From Didymella arachidicola (Eukaryota; Ascomycota; Dothideomycetes; Pleosporales; Didymellaceae), in the NCBI GenBank assembly GCA_016630955.3, contig CM049992.1, positions 1,984,001 through 2,048,000 of the forward strand: a stretch of DNA of 64,000 nt, given 5' to 3'. The notes under the pieces were generated by a model. It did no database searches, was not told the DNA's origin, and was given only the letters and a program-made list of their open reading frames with translations. The translations under genes and the position numbers were made by a program. This document shows, one piece after another, positions 32,680-45,400 of this stretch (positions are counted from its first letter, which is position 1; every line of letters begins with the position of its first letter).

Positions 32680-33852
32680 TCACGGAACCAAGCATTCCAA
32701 GAACGCGCCACTCCACTTCGAATCCTCCGTCTCCATTGAACTGTCCCCAGTCCCTCTCGCACGCCGCCTCATTCCAAGCCTCGCGCCTTCGGCGCTCCAA
32801 TCGACAGGTCTGACGCTAGTACCACGCTCGTCGCCACCAGCGGACTCGGCGGAGCGAAGTGAGATGGAAGAAACCACAGGACAAGCATTCACACTTCCCA
32901 ACTCTTCGGGCAGGGCTGAATGTCTTTCCACCTCAGGCCGATCCATCAACACCGCATCCCCATCCTCCATTACACACCCATCTCCCACACCCTTCCCCCC
33001 CAACATCCCACACCCCCACCCCCTCACCACCAATCCCGCAACATGCAACCCCCCCAGCACAATCGCCATGAACGACGAAAACCCCCCAGCAACATGAATA
33101 TCCACGTTAAGCTTGATACAACCCTGTCTCACATTGAGCAGCTTCCCCGTATCTCCGAACGGGAAATCTGGCGCTGCGAGCACGCTCGCCGTGTTGCAGT
33201 GCGAGAAGTACCGTGGGAGGCTGAGGAAGTAGGATGTTATGTGGCCGGTGAGGATGAGCAGCATGGCGAGGTCGAGGAGGGTGAGGAGCGTGGTTTGGGT
33301 TTGGGGGGAGAGGTAGGGGTGGAGGAGGGGGTGGTGTGTGTGTGGCGCTGAGGGCGTGGAGGTTTTCAAGGTGGGCGAGGTGTTCGAGGATGGGCGAGAT
33401 GGTGTAGTTGTACCGGTTGCGTGGTCGGTTTCGTTGCGGCGCTCGAGCTTGGGAGCACTATTGTACATGGCGTGTTTCTCTTCGTCCCCGCCTCCTTCCC
33501 GTGTGATAGTGGGTTTAGCGGTTTCGGAGCCATCATCTCTGCCGTAGAGTAAGAGACACCACCAGTCCAGGCAGAGAACCGTGTGCACACAGTCGAGCGG
33601 TACCATGAACAGCACCACAGCCCACATAGCTATGCGCCATCCTTTCTTTAGCTCGGACATGAACTCATCATGCCACCATCGAGGCATGTAGTATTGTTCG
33701 ACGAGTGTAACGGTGCTGATGTGCCAGAGGAGCATGAGTGTGAGAAGCAGAGCCGCGATGAATTGGAGGATGGAGATATGGATATTGGTTGTGAGGATGC
33801 GTTCGCGTTGCGTGGGCGGCGGAAGTGGCTCGCTCGTTGTGGAGGACGTCAT
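32680..33852 (-). CDS. four-helix membrane protein of unknown function
   Basis: Single exon, 390 residues from ATG 33852 (the open frame continues to a GTG further upstream, less likely). Four hydrophobic segments are predictable: about residues 20-43 (ISILQFIAALLLTLMLLW), 65-100 (WAVVLFMVPLDCV...WWCLLL), 175-200 (LLTLLDLAMLLILTGHITSY) and 240-262 (FMAIVLGGLHVAGLVV). A Ser/Thr/Pro-rich loop of about 70 residues separates helices 2 and 3, and the C-terminal 120 residues are hydrophilic and disordered. The arrangement resembles small fungal four-TM proteins of plasma membrane or vacuole, but I recognise no family. The coding strand shifts from C-rich to G-rich around position 33230. Confidence 0.7.
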   Translation of the reverse strand: MTSSTTSEPLPPPTQRERILTTNIHISILQFIAALLLTLMLLWHISTVTLVEQYYMPRWWHDEFMSELKKGWRIAMWAVVLFMVPLDCVHTVLCLDWWCLLLYGRDDGSETAKPTITREGGGDEEKHAMYNSAPKLERRNETDHATGTTTPSRPSSNTSPTLKTSTPSAPHTHHPLLHPYLSPQTQTTLLTLLDLAMLLILTGHITSYFLSLPRYFSHCNTASVLAAPDFPFGDTGKLLNVRQGCIKLNVDIHVAGGFSSFMAIVLGGLHVAGLVVRGWGCGMLGGKGVGDGCVMEDGDAVLMDRPEVERHSALPEELGSVNACPVVSSISLRSAESAGGDERGTSVRPVDWSAEGARLGMRRRARGTGDSSMETEDSKWSGAFLECLVP

Positions 33853-34695
33853 GTTTGTAGATGGTGGAGTGGATTGGCGAGAGTGATGCGACGGGTAAGA
33901 TGCTTGGAGCGACTCGTCGAGGCAATCAGTACTAAATTGTGCAAATAGCTGACGGAAAGAGCACACCAACACACGTTTAGACCGCTCTCTCACCCAGGGA
34001 AGTCATAGGCTGTACTCACAGCGCCCACGCTCTTCCATCTCCAATGAAAACACTCCACCATATCTTCTCAATCCCGAGACATTCAATCAACACCCTAGAA
34101 GAAAAACACAGACACTAACACTCAGCCACCTCGCAGATCTCCAAGTCTCCATCACCACATCAGTTTCTACCTGTGTGCAAGAGGAACGACATAAATTTCG
34201 TAATCAAAAAAGCCGTCTAGTCTAACTCAACGTGCTGACCGAGCACGCACAAGGATAGCTAGATAGATGACCGTGCAAGCGCACGGTGATGAAATCTTCA
34301 AGGCCCCGAAACTCCCTGTCACGCCGTGACCGTGAACGCCGCGCTAAAATCCAGAACAAAATGGGGATGATGAGACAGGTTGTCCGATCGTTATGGTGGT
34401 AGGACGGACTTTTGGGGTTTGTGTCTTCAAAACGAATCGAGTTTATCGTATATGGAGCATCGGCCCGTACGGGGTATGGCAGGCTCGTTGGTAGGGTTGG
34501 GTATTGCAGTGGAGGTATTCGCAGCAGGTTTACTTCGCAGTTGAGCATGCCATACTCGCAGCGATCCCCGACAGCTTCTTCAGCATCGCGGCTCCCGGCA
34601 ACAACGGCTTGCGCGTCGAAATTCGAGTCTTCCTACTCGACAGTCCGCGATCCAGCGACACTAAAATCCTCCAGCTTATCAGCTGTAGTATACTC
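33853..34695. other. intergenic region
   Basis: Promoter side of the membrane-protein gene on the left and 3' flank of the Leu3/War1-like factor on the right. No supported frame. Confidence 0.45.
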
Positions 34696-37064
34696 CTAAG
34701 CATTGAAATCGGTGCCAAAGCCCCCCGAACTGTACTGATTCCAATCAGTTTGCGCCTCCAGCATCCACGACACAGAGTCGAAGAACTCATAGCTATTCGC
34801 GCTGGCTAGACCTTGAGGTAGCGCTAGTGGCATGCTCAGCGTGTTGAGGTGCGGATTGAAGTTCGGCATGGTGTGTGCGGGGTTCTCGACGATGATGCCT
34901 GGCGGAGGCGTTGCACTGCCGGACGAGTCGGGATTTGTAGGGTTCGTGACGACGGTGTTGTCGAGCTGTTCTGCTGCGCCGCTAACCTGAGCCTCGCGCC
35001 AGCGCCACACGCAATCGAACATCACACTCATGCTCATGCGGCTGCGGACTATGAGGCCTAGGGGATCCTCGAGCATGCCAGTGCTTTCTCGCCGCTGCTG
35101 TGTGATCTGCTGGGATTGTGATTGGTTGTTGAACATATTGGCTATGCCGTAGTTGCTGACGGACGGCGATTGTGACATGCTGTGAAGACTGCGACCTCGT
35201 GAGCTCTCCTTCCAGAGCTGCGCCAGTACTTCAGCAAAACGATCAAGCAGGTCATTCGGCCAGACCTTGGCTCGTCTCAGCGCTTCCACGGTCTGCAAGA
35301 CATATGTGCGACCCTTCGACGGTAACCTCCCAGCAAAGTCGGAGTTGAGGAGTTTGAGGAGGGCGAATCCAGCAGCGAGTGCCATCTGCATGATGTAGTA
35401 AGGCACGAAGGGAAGTTTGCTCGCCTGCTGCAGCTTGAAGACTTGATCGAGGTAGGCCGTGGCGGCGTAGTACAGCGCGACCAGGTCGTCGCGGCGTTCG
35501 AGTCGAGGCTCAGGGCTGAAGAAGGAGTAGAGATGCAGGTGTAGTGACACTGCGCAATGGTAAAGCTCTTCCAGTTCTGTGGTCGTTAGCTATTGCTTCT
35601 TGCAAGAGTCGCTTTGACGTACCATTGTCAACTCCGTCCAGCGACCCACGTTCCTCCTTCAAGCGATCTGCTTCGAGTGTCATGTATGTCGTTGCAGCTT
35701 CCGCCGCAAATCTGTGTGTGTTTGCCGAGTACAGGAGCTTGTTGATGCGGCTGGCAGCCATCTCCTGGCGCAGACGAACGAAGAGAGTGGGCGGGATCGT
35801 GCGCATGTGGTCTTCGTCGTCGACCTTGAACTCCAGCGTCGAATCGTATAGCGTGATCGAGGGCTGGCCGTTGCCTGTCGAGACTCTGTGCGGTGTCAGT
35901 GACTTCCTGCATGTGTACTGGCAATTGACTCACGTCTGAGCTACAATGTTGCACACGGCCCATGTTCGCAGGCGGTCGTGGATGTCTTCTTGCTGCAATC
36001 GAACCTTGGTGCGCGAGAAGTCCTGGGGATGTGTGGGCTGGTGCAACCCAATCTGCATGGCGATCTGCATCATGACACCACACAGCATATACGTGGGGTC
36101 TGTGACAGTGCGCTCTGCTGGGATGGGCCAGGTGCACAGCAGACACAGTGCCTTGACGACGTGGTGGTTGGGCTGGTTCCTGATCGAGTCCCATATCAGA
36201 TCGGTCAGTGGCTTCGCCAGGTCTTTCAGCAGTGTCGGGCGGCTGCTCGAGCGTCGTGCGGCAACGCTGAGGATGGCCCAGAAGAGGAGCTTGTGGTCGT
36301 GGTTGTAGTATTCCTCGGGCGAGCGCACCTGGTCGAGGAAGGGCAGGAAGGGGTGGTACAGCTGGAAGTACTCGGCGAAAAGCTCGTTGACCTCGCCGTG
36401 GGACAGTCGCACCTCGCCGGCGCCGAGCGTGTAGAACATGGGCGACTGGCCGCTGCGCAGGTCCAGCAGCGAGGTCGCGGCCACCTGCTGGTGCTGGGTG
36501 TGCAGAAAGGCATCGTCCTCGACCTTGAGCAGCGGCGTAGCGGCGAAGTTGGTCTGGTGGTCGATGGGCGCGGGCGGCTGGGTGAGCAGCGGCTGGCCGG
36601 CCATGGGCGTGCGGCCCTCGTACAGGGCCAATCGCTCGCGCAGCGCCTCCATCTCCTTCTCCATCTCGGCGTTGCGGTTGCGCTTGCCGACGCGCTTGAA
36701 GTTGGGCTCGATGACGCATCGCAGGTTCTGCTTGACGCAGCGCGCGCAGCTCACAAACGGGTCGCGCTGGACGTTGCACTTGAGCTGCACAGGGACAGTT
36801 AGACGGTTGCTTGCGTGCATAGAGACTCGGCCTCACCTTCTGCTGGCGGCACTCGTTGCACGCGCGCTTCACGGCGACGTTGCGGCGCGCAGACGCCGGG
36901 CGGGAGCCGTCGCCGTCGCCGTTGTGGAAATCGTCGTCGTCGCTGGACGCAGAGCGCTTGAAGCCGCGCTGCTGCGTGGGCGGACTGGGCGCAAAGCCCT
37001 GCGGGGGCAGGCCGTTGCCATGGCCGGGTGTCGTGGGCGAGAGCTGGTCCGACATGGACATCAT
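34696..37064 (-). CDS. Zn2Cys6 transcription factor, Leu3/War1-like
   Basis: Four exons: 37064-36837, 36784-35934, 35885-35623, 35576-34696 (phases 0, 2, 1), 740 residues. The zinc cluster is C-x2-C-x6-C-x9-C-x2-C-x6-C, the wide nine-residue spacing seen in Leu3 and War1; the first intron interrupts it between CNECRQQK and LKCNVQ. A basic linker (FKRVGKRNRNAEMEKEMEAL) runs into a coiled coil. The regulatory domain begins near ELFAEYFQLYHPFLPFLD and contains YMLCGVMMQIAMQIGLHQP. The C-terminal region is Ser/Gln/Asn-rich. Leu3 responds to alpha-isopropylmalate and War1 to weak acids; which ligand applies here is unknown. The frame extends to GTG 37208 without an ATG; MM at 37064 was chosen, with an upstream exon possible. 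No neighbour suggests a regulon. Confidence 0.88.
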
Positions 37065-38354
37065 GCTGAGGTGCAGCTCCTGCAGGCTGTTGCGCGCTGC
37101 AGCACCGATATCGCTGTCCGAGGTTGTGCTCGCGCTTGCGCCTGCGTCGAAGTCAGGTTGCGGGGTCGGAGCAGTCAGAATTCTGCGGTATCTGACTTTC
37201 TTGCGCACTGGGGGCGACGCACGGCAGCTATCAGGCAGTCATGTGCGCCCAGGTTCCCGTCGGCTATCGCTACCACGCCTGCTCATGAGGATGCAGGCTC
37301 GAGCACCTGCAGCACGCTCCGAGCGAACGGTGGGCTCTCTGAACAGCGGTGGAGTGCCGCCTCGTTGACTCACCAATCACACCTGCTGAACCGCTCTCTT
37401 CCAGCCTCTTCAGGCTAGGTACACGACTCCGCTTGCTCCCGCTGTGAATTGCGAACTCCAGGGTAACGCTGCGCGTCTGCTGCTAGTTTGCTATTTTTTT
37501 CGGACCCGTCGACTCCTCCCCGACGCCATTGAGCCCACGATGCCGCTTTCCAGCTGGAAGATTGTCGGCTAGATAGGCAGAGGCGAGATGTGGTCATAGA
37601 ATCAGTCACCAAATTCGAGTACCTAGGTAGTCCGTGAGGTGGCAGGAAATTCATAGCCAAGGCCAGGTCCTCAAAGTGCTCGTGCAGGGAAAGCAGATGT
37701 GCTCATTCTATGCTTAGTCTCGACACTACAATCGCTCGTGTGCTCATGGCCAATCTTTCTCCTGCTCTGTGAGCAACGTGCCAGACAGATGGATCTACCT
37801 GCTGTGAGACACCCAAAGATGGTTTGCCTAGACACGCAGATCGGTGGATATCTGCCAAGGTGGTCGGGTCGAACATGGTGCAGTATTATGACCGAGTCTT
37901 GGGTTCGGCAGGTCATTCGTTTCTGCGGCTGATACTGGCATTGCCTTATCCAAGCAAACTGTCTCTAGACTGAGCGCGATCGAACGGGGCACATCGTCAC
38001 ACAGGCAAAAGTAGTCGTCGCGAGTTAGAGCCGTCACAGTCACAACAGGCGTCTACAGAGGCCCTGCTTGATGTTGAGCATAGGCATTAACTCTCCAGCC
38101 CTCCACCTCAACCCATCTCCGCCCTTGTCACGTCATGCACCATGCACCATGCACCTCCACCTGTGTTGCGCAGCTCGTGGATGTATTCGTGATCCTACTC
38201 AGCTACTATCCTGGTGGACTTCGGAGAGTGACGCAGAAATCGCCGTGATATCGTGAAAGTCAACCGAACCAGGAGACTGCCCATAATGCACATGAACACC
38301 GATAGCCCCAGTTTTGACATGCTTGAACCCCAGTAACCCTCGACTCATCACCAC
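37065..38354. other. 1.3 kb intergenic region
   Basis: Long upstream region of the Leu3/War1-like factor plus the 3' flank of the eL34 gene. A tiny upstream frame (ATG ACT GCC TGA on the minus strand, near 37240) precedes the factor's start. Nothing else recognised. Confidence 0.45.
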
Positions 38355-38830
38355 TTAACGCTTCTTCTGCTGGGACTCCTTGAGGACCTTCTTGACGACC
38401 TTCTGCTCCTCAATGAGGAAAGCGCGGACAATGCGGTCCTGAACGCAGTTGGCGCATCGCGAACCACCGTAGGCGCGCTGAACGGTCTTCTTGGGGCGGG
38501 AGACGGTGGCGTATTCGCGGGGGCGGAGGGCGGGGACACCAGCGAGCTTGGTACCGCAGTCCTAGAACCTGTCAGAGCCTGGCGCGGCATGCAATCGCGC
38601 TGCACTTACACCGCACTTAGGGGCAGTGCCCTTCTTCTTGATGTGAAGGTAACGGAGCTCACCACCGGGAGTCTTGATCACGCGGACCTTCTGGCTCCTG
38701 GTGTTGTAGGGGGCACGACGCCTCTGCCCGGTGTTAGCCACTATCCAGCATACGTCCAAGCAATTCCATCTCTGATATCTTCGCTCGGCAGTTCGGTGCG
38801 ACGTACGTAGGTGAGTCTGGTGTTAGGCAT
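38355..38830 (-). CDS. RPL34: 60S ribosomal protein eL34
   Basis: Three exons: 38830-38807 (8 codons), 38723-38610, 38561-38355, all phase 0; 114 residues, the usual family length. The sequence opens MPNTRLTYRRRAPYNTRSQK and has VRVIKTPGG, then the zinc-binding cysteines of eL34 (PKCGDCG across the second junction and GGSRCANCVQDRI). Introns have CTAAC-type branch points. The tiny first exon is typical of fungal ribosomal protein genes. It is a structural component of the large ribosomal subunit. Divergent from PRP8, 586 bases between start codons. Confidence 0.97.
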
Positions 38831-39416
38831 TGTGATTGATTTCCCGGGGAATCAGTGGGTGATTGTCTGTTACAATGCGTGAGCGAAAATTCGTGGTGCA
38901 ATCGAGCGCAATTTCGGAGGAGAAGAATCGAGCGTGGACACAATCGATGCTGCCGTCGGACTGCGGGAGTTGGGCAGGGCTTCGCTGGGGCAGGCTTACC
39001 GCTGGGCGTTAGTAGTCGTGATGTCGTGAAATCTCGTCGAGATGTTCCTTCCAGTGCGCAGCGCCTCGCTAAGGACGGCGCTAGCATCTGGTCTGTGCGC
39101 TGGTTTTTTGGAAAGCGCGACCGACGTAGCCCACGTGACCTTCGAAGCCTAGCGCGCGTCGAAAAGATATCATCAAAGTTGCGACGCCACTAGACAAGCA
39201 ACTCCATCGCCAATCGCTGCAACGCGTGGAGCGTCAACTCCAGCTCGACGCGCATCTGTACGTAATTCCCTTCGGAGCATCTAGCGACCGGACTGGGTAT
39301 TTTGCGCGATCGCGATTTTACGACATCGACCGCGGCGCGCTGTCGTCCGCATAGCTTGGAGACCCGGCCTCTGAGCTTCATCACGACACAGCACGACAAC
39401 AAAACATCCACCCAGC
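38831..39416. promoter_or_regulatory. RPL34: shared promoter region of RPL34 and PRP8
   Basis: 586 bases between two divergent, presumably highly expressed housekeeping genes. No coding support; the PRP8 side ends in an A/C-rich leader (ACGACAACAAAACATCCACCCAGC). Confidence 0.6.
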
Positions 39417-42400
39417 ATGGCGTTCCCACCCCCTCCTCCACCTCCGCCTCCGCCTGGCCCTCCTGGAGCCGGGTATGGAGCTCCGCCGCCGCCACCTCCC
39501 CCTCCTGGTCCTCCGGGCGCGCCAGGCACCTTAGGTCCTCCTGGAATGCGCCAGATGGTCGATCCTCAAGTTGCCAAATTTGCGCAGAAGAAGAAGGATT
39601 GGTTGCGTCAGCAACGACAGAGGTTCGGCGAGAAGCGCAAGGCTGGATTCGTTGAGACACAGAAGGCAGATCTGCCCCCAGAGCATTTGCGCAAAGTGTT
39701 CAGGGACATCGGCGATGTGTCACAGAAGAAGTTCACCACAGACAAGAGGAGTTATCTCGGTGCGCTAAAGTTCATGCCTCACGCGGTTCTGAAGCTTCTG
39801 GAGAACATGCCAATGCCTTGGGAGAGCAGGCGAGACGTGAAGGTTCTCTACCACACCAACGGCTGTCTGACGCTTGTGAACGAGGTACCGCGCGTGATTG
39901 AGCCAGTCTTCCACGCACAATGGGCGGCCATGTGGGTTGCCATGAGGAAGGAGAAGAGCGACCGTCGCCACTTCAAGCGCATGCGTTTCCCTCCTTTCGA
40001 CGACGAGGAGCCTCCATTGTCTTACTCCGAGAACATCGAGGATGTCGAACCTCTGGAACCTATTCAGTTAGAGCTCGATGAGGACGAAGATGACCCCGTT
40101 ATTGAGTGGTTCTACGAGCATCGTCCTCTCCTTGACACTCCACACGTGAACGGACCAAGCTACGAAACATGGAACCTCGATCTACCGCAGATGGCTACAC
40201 TCTATCGTCTGAGCAGACAACTACTCAGCGATATTGTAGACAAGAACTATTTCCACATGTTTGACATGAATAGCTTCTTGACGGCCAAAGCGTTGAACGT
40301 CGCCATCCCCGGAGGCCCTCGCTTTGAACCGTTGTACAAGGACATCGACCCGAATGGTGAAGACTTTGGCGAATTCAATGCTATTGATCGCATCATTTTC
40401 CGTGCACCGATTCGCACAGAGTACCGCGTTTCGTACCCTTTCCTCTACAATTCTCTCCCTCGTAGTGTCAAGCTGGCTTGGTACTCGTACCCTCAGGTCG
40501 TCTACGTCCACGTGGAAGACCCAAGTCTTCCTGCTTTCTACTTCGACCCTATCATTAATCCTATCTCCTCGAGAGCAGTAGCTCCCAAGAACATTTCAGT
40601 CAGCCACGAGGATTTGGTCTTCGGCGATGCTGACGAGGATGACGAAGACGATTTCCAGATGCCAGAAGAAGTAGAGCCCTTCATGGCAGATGAAGAGCTC
40701 TCGACACCTGAGACAGCTGGAGCTATTGCCCTTTGGTGGGCACCACATCCTTTTGACAAGCGTTCTGGACGCATGGTACGTGCTCAAGATGTGCCCCTGG
40801 TGAAACAGTGGTACTTGGAGCATGTTCCTGCTGGCCAGCCGGTCAAGGTCCGAGTGTCGTACCAGAAGCTGCTGAAGAGCTTTGTCCTGAATGAGCTCCA
40901 CAAAAAGGACCCGCAAGCACAGAGCAAGCAGAACCTGATGCGCACGTTAAAAGGCACAAAGTTCTTCCAGCAAACCAAGATTGATTGGGTCGAAGCAGGT
41001 CTGCAAGTCTGCCGGCAGGGTTACAACATGCTGAATCTGCTCATTCACCGCAAGAACCTGACTTACTTGCATCTTGACTACAACTTCAACTTGAAGCCCG
41101 TCAAGACGCTCACCACAAAGGAACGCAAGAAGTCGCGTTTCGGAAATGCATTCCACTTGATGCGTGAAATCTTGCGCTTGACCAAGCTCATTGTCGACGC
41201 GCAGGTGCAGTACAGACTAGGCAACATCGACGCCTTCCAACTTGCCGACGGTATTCTGTATGCTTTCAACCACGTCGGTCAACTGACTGGTATGTACCGA
41301 TACAAGTACAAGCTCATGCACCAGATCCGTTCGTGCAAGGACTTGAAGCATTTGATCTACTACCGATTCAACTCTGGGCCAGTTGGCAAGGGTCCTGGAT
41401 GTGGTTTCTGGGCACCTGCCTGGAGGGTTTGGTTGTTCTTCATGCGCGGTATCATCCCGCTTCTGGAGCGCTGGCTTGGCAACTTGCTTTCTCGTCAATT
41501 TGAGGGTCGTCACAGCAAGGGTGTCGCGAAGACAGTAACGAAGCAGCGTGTCGAGTCTCACTTCGACTTGGAGCTTCGTGCTGCTGTCATGAGCGATCTG
41601 ATGGACATGATGCCCGAGGGCATCAAGCAGAACAAGGTCAACACCGTTCTGCAGCATTTGTCAGAGGCATGGCGATGCTGGAAGTCCAACATCCCTTGGA
41701 AGGTCCCAGGACTGCCTGCGCCCATCGAGAACATCATCTTGCGATACGTCAAGAGCAAGGCCGATTGGTGGATCTCAGTTGCACACTACAATCGAGAGCG
41801 CATTCGACGCGGTGCCACGGTTGACAAGACGGTCGCGAAGAAGAACTTGGGGCGTTTGACTCGTCTGTGGCTTAAGGCGGAGCAGGAGCGCCAGCACAAT
41901 TACATGAAAGATGGTCCATACGTCTCCAATGAGGAAGGAGTTGCCATCTACACAACAGTGGTGCATTGGCTGGAGGCAAGGAAATTTCAGCCGATTCCTT
42001 TCCCCAGTGTGTCCTATAAGCACGACACTAAGATCCTCATCTTAGCTCTAGAGCGCCTGCGAGAAGCGTACTCGGTCAAGGGTCGTCTCAACCAGAGTCA
42101 GCGTGAGGAGCTCGCCCTCATCGAGCAAGCATACGACTCACCAGGAACGACACTGGCTCGCATCAAGCGTTTCTTGCTCACGCAGCGTGCTTTTAAGGAA
42201 GTTGGTATTGATATGAACGACAACTACAGCACGATCAATCCCGTCTACGATATCGAACCCATGGAGAAGATCACAGACGCCTACCTCGACCAGTACCTGT
42301 GGTACCAAGCAGACCAGCGCCATCTTTTCCCCGCGTGGATCAAGCCTTCCGACTCCGAAGTACCCCCTCTTCTGACCTACAAGTGGGCTCAGGGTATCAA

Positions 42401-45400
42401 CAACCTCGACCAAGTCTGGGAACATGAGGATGGACAGTGTAACGTCTTGATAGAGACACAGCTGTCGAAGGTGTATGAGAAGATCGACATCACTTTGCTG
42501 AACAGGTTGCTTCGTCTTATAATGGATCACAACTTGGCGGACTACATCACTGCCAAGAACAACGTTCAGCTCAACTACAAGGACATGAACCACGTCAATG
42601 TGTACGGAATGATCCGCGGTCTACAGTTCTCCGGGTTTGTGTTCCAGTACTATGGACTCATCCTCGATATCCTGCTGCTAGGTCTCCAGCGAGCGAACGA
42701 GATTGCTGGCGCGCCTGAAAGCCCCAATGACTTCCTGCAGTTCAAGGATAAGGAGACCGAAGTCCGTCATCCCATCCGACTGTACACCAGATATATCGAT
42801 CGTATTTGGGTCTTCTTCAGATTCACCGCTGAGGAGTCACGCGACCTTATCCAGCGGTTTTTGACTGAGAATCCCGACCCTAACTTCGAAAACGTTATCG
42901 GTTACAAGAACAAGAAGTGCTGGCCCCGCGACTCGAGAATGCGTCTGATGCGCCACGATGTCAACCTTGGTCGTGCAGTTTTCTGGGACTTGAAGAATCG
43001 ACTGCCACGCTCGCTGACAACCATCGAGTGGGACGACACTTTTGCCAGCGTCTACAGTCGCGACAACCCCAACTTGCTCTATTCCATGAATGGGTTTGAG
43101 GTTCGCATTCTCCCCAAGATCAGGAACCAGAGCGGCGAGTTCCCTGAGAAGGACAGCGTGTGGTCGTTGATCGACAATGCGACCAAGGAGCGTACCGCCG
43201 TCGCCTTCCTGCAGGTCACAGAGGAAGACATTGCAAAGTTCAACAACCGCATTCGACAGATTCTGATGTCATCTGGTTCGACGACCTTTACCAAGATTGC
43301 CAACAAGTGGAACACCACTCTGATTGCGCTGTTCACATACTACCGCGAGGCAGCGGTATCCACAGTCAGCTTGCTCGATACCATTGTCAAGTGTGAGACG
43401 AAGATCCAGACCCGTGTCAAGATCGGTCTCAACTCCAAGATGCCTTCGCGTTTCCCTCCCGCTGTATTCTATACGCCGAAAGAGCTTGGTGGACTGGGTA
43501 TGATCTCTGGATCTCACATTCTGATTCCCACCAGTGACAAGCGCTGGTCCAAGCAAACCGACACCGGCGTCACACATTACCGCGCTGGTATGTCGCACGA
43601 TGAGGAGACTCTCATTCCCAACATCTTCCGCTACATCATCCCGTGGGAGTCCGAGTTCCGCGACTCGCAACGCGTGTGGATGGAATACTCGCAGAAGCGT
43701 CAAGAAGCTCAGCAGCAAAATCGCCGTCTGACCCTGGAAGACTTGGAGGACAGCTGGGACCGTGGTTTGCCTCGTATCAACACATTGTTTCAAAAGGACC
43801 GCAGCACGCTCAGTTTCGATAAGGGTTTCCGTGCTAGGACTGAGTTCAAGATTTACCAACACATGAAGAGCAACCCATTCTGGTGGACAAGCCAACGCCA
43901 CGATGGTAAGCTCTGGAACCTGAATGCGTACAGAACAGACGTTATTCAGGCACTCGGTGGTGTCGAGACCATTCTCGAGCACACACTCTTCAAGGCTACA
44001 GCTTTTCCTTCCTGGGAGGGCCTGTTCTGGGAGAAAGCCTCAGGTACGTTTGAAGACACCCTAATGCTAGTCCTCTAAGCTCGTGGGGCTTTTGGACACA
44101 ACTGCAGAATTCCTATGTTTTTGCCACAGTTGCTGACTTCCTCCAGGTTTCGAAGAGTCCATGAAGTTCAAGAAACTTACCAACGCTCAGCGTTCCGGTT
44201 TGAACCAGATTCCCAACCGGCGTTTCACGCTTTGGTGGTCGCCAACAATCAACCGAGCCAACGTCTACGTTGGTTTCCAGGTCCAGCTTGATCTGACAGG
44301 TATCTTCTTGCACGGCAAGATTCCTACCCTGAAGATATCGCTGATTCAGATATTCCGTGCCCATTTGTGGCAGAAGATTCATGAGTCGGTCGTCATGGAT
44401 TTGTGCCAGGTCTTCGATCAGGAGTTGGAAGCTCTAGGCATCGAGACTGTCCAGAAGGAAACGATTCATCCCCGAAAATCCTACAAGATGAACAGCTCTT
44501 GTGCTGATATCTTGTTGTTCGCCAGCCACAAGTGGAGCGTCTCGCCACCTTCGATGCTGTACGACACGAAGGACACAATGAGCGCCACTACAACGAACAA
44601 GTTCTGGATTGACGTCCAGCTTCGTTATGGTGATTACGACTCTCACGACATTGAGCGATACGTCCGTGCCAAGTACCTCGACTACACTCAGGACAGTATG
44701 AGTATCTACCCTTCGGCTACTGGTCTTATGATCGGTATTGATCTGGCTTACAACCTGTACTCCGCCTACGGACAGTACTTCCCTGGTCTCAAGCAGCTCA
44801 TTCAGCAAGCTATGGCCAAGGTGATGAAGGCCAATCCTGCTCTCTACGTTCTGCGTGAGCGTATCAGGAAGGGTCTCCAGCTCTACGCTTCCGAGAGCAG
44901 CCAGGAGTTCCTGAACTCGCAAAACTACTCTGAGCTGTTCAGCAACCAGATTCAGCTGTTCATCGACGACACCAACGTCTATCGTGTCACCATCCACAAG
45001 ACCTTCGAGGGCAACTTGACTACCAAGCCTATCAACGGTGCCATCTTCATTTTCAACCCCCGTACCGGACAGCTGTTTTTGAAGATCATCCACACGAGTG
45101 TATGGGCTGGACAGAAACGTCTAGGTCAGTTGGCGAAGTGGAAGACCGCCGAAGAAGTTGCAGCTCTCATTCGCTCTCTGCCAGTTGAGGAGCAGCCGAA
45201 GCAGCTGATTGTCACACGTAAGGGTCTGCTGGATCCTCTTGAGGTGCATTTGCTCGACTTCCCCAACATCTCGATCCGTGCATCGGAGCTTCAGCTACCG
45301 TTCCAGGCCGCCATGAAGGTCGAGAAGCTGGGAGACATGATCCTACGAGCTACTGGACCGCAGATGGTTCTCTTCAACCTCTATGATGAGTGGCTGAAGA

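Noticed and set aside
34222..34548. 108-codon minus-strand frame downstream of the Leu3/War1-like gene
   Set aside because: No start context, mixed composition, lies in the expected 3' flank.
39190..39660. Minus-strand frame over the PRP8 promoter and polyproline start
   Set aside because: Mostly complement of the proline-coding repeat; no ATG-based gene model fits.
41217..41657. Long antisense frames inside PRP8 (also at 43269-43982 and 45586-46239)
   Set aside because: Mirror images of a strongly conserved coding strand; no independent family match.
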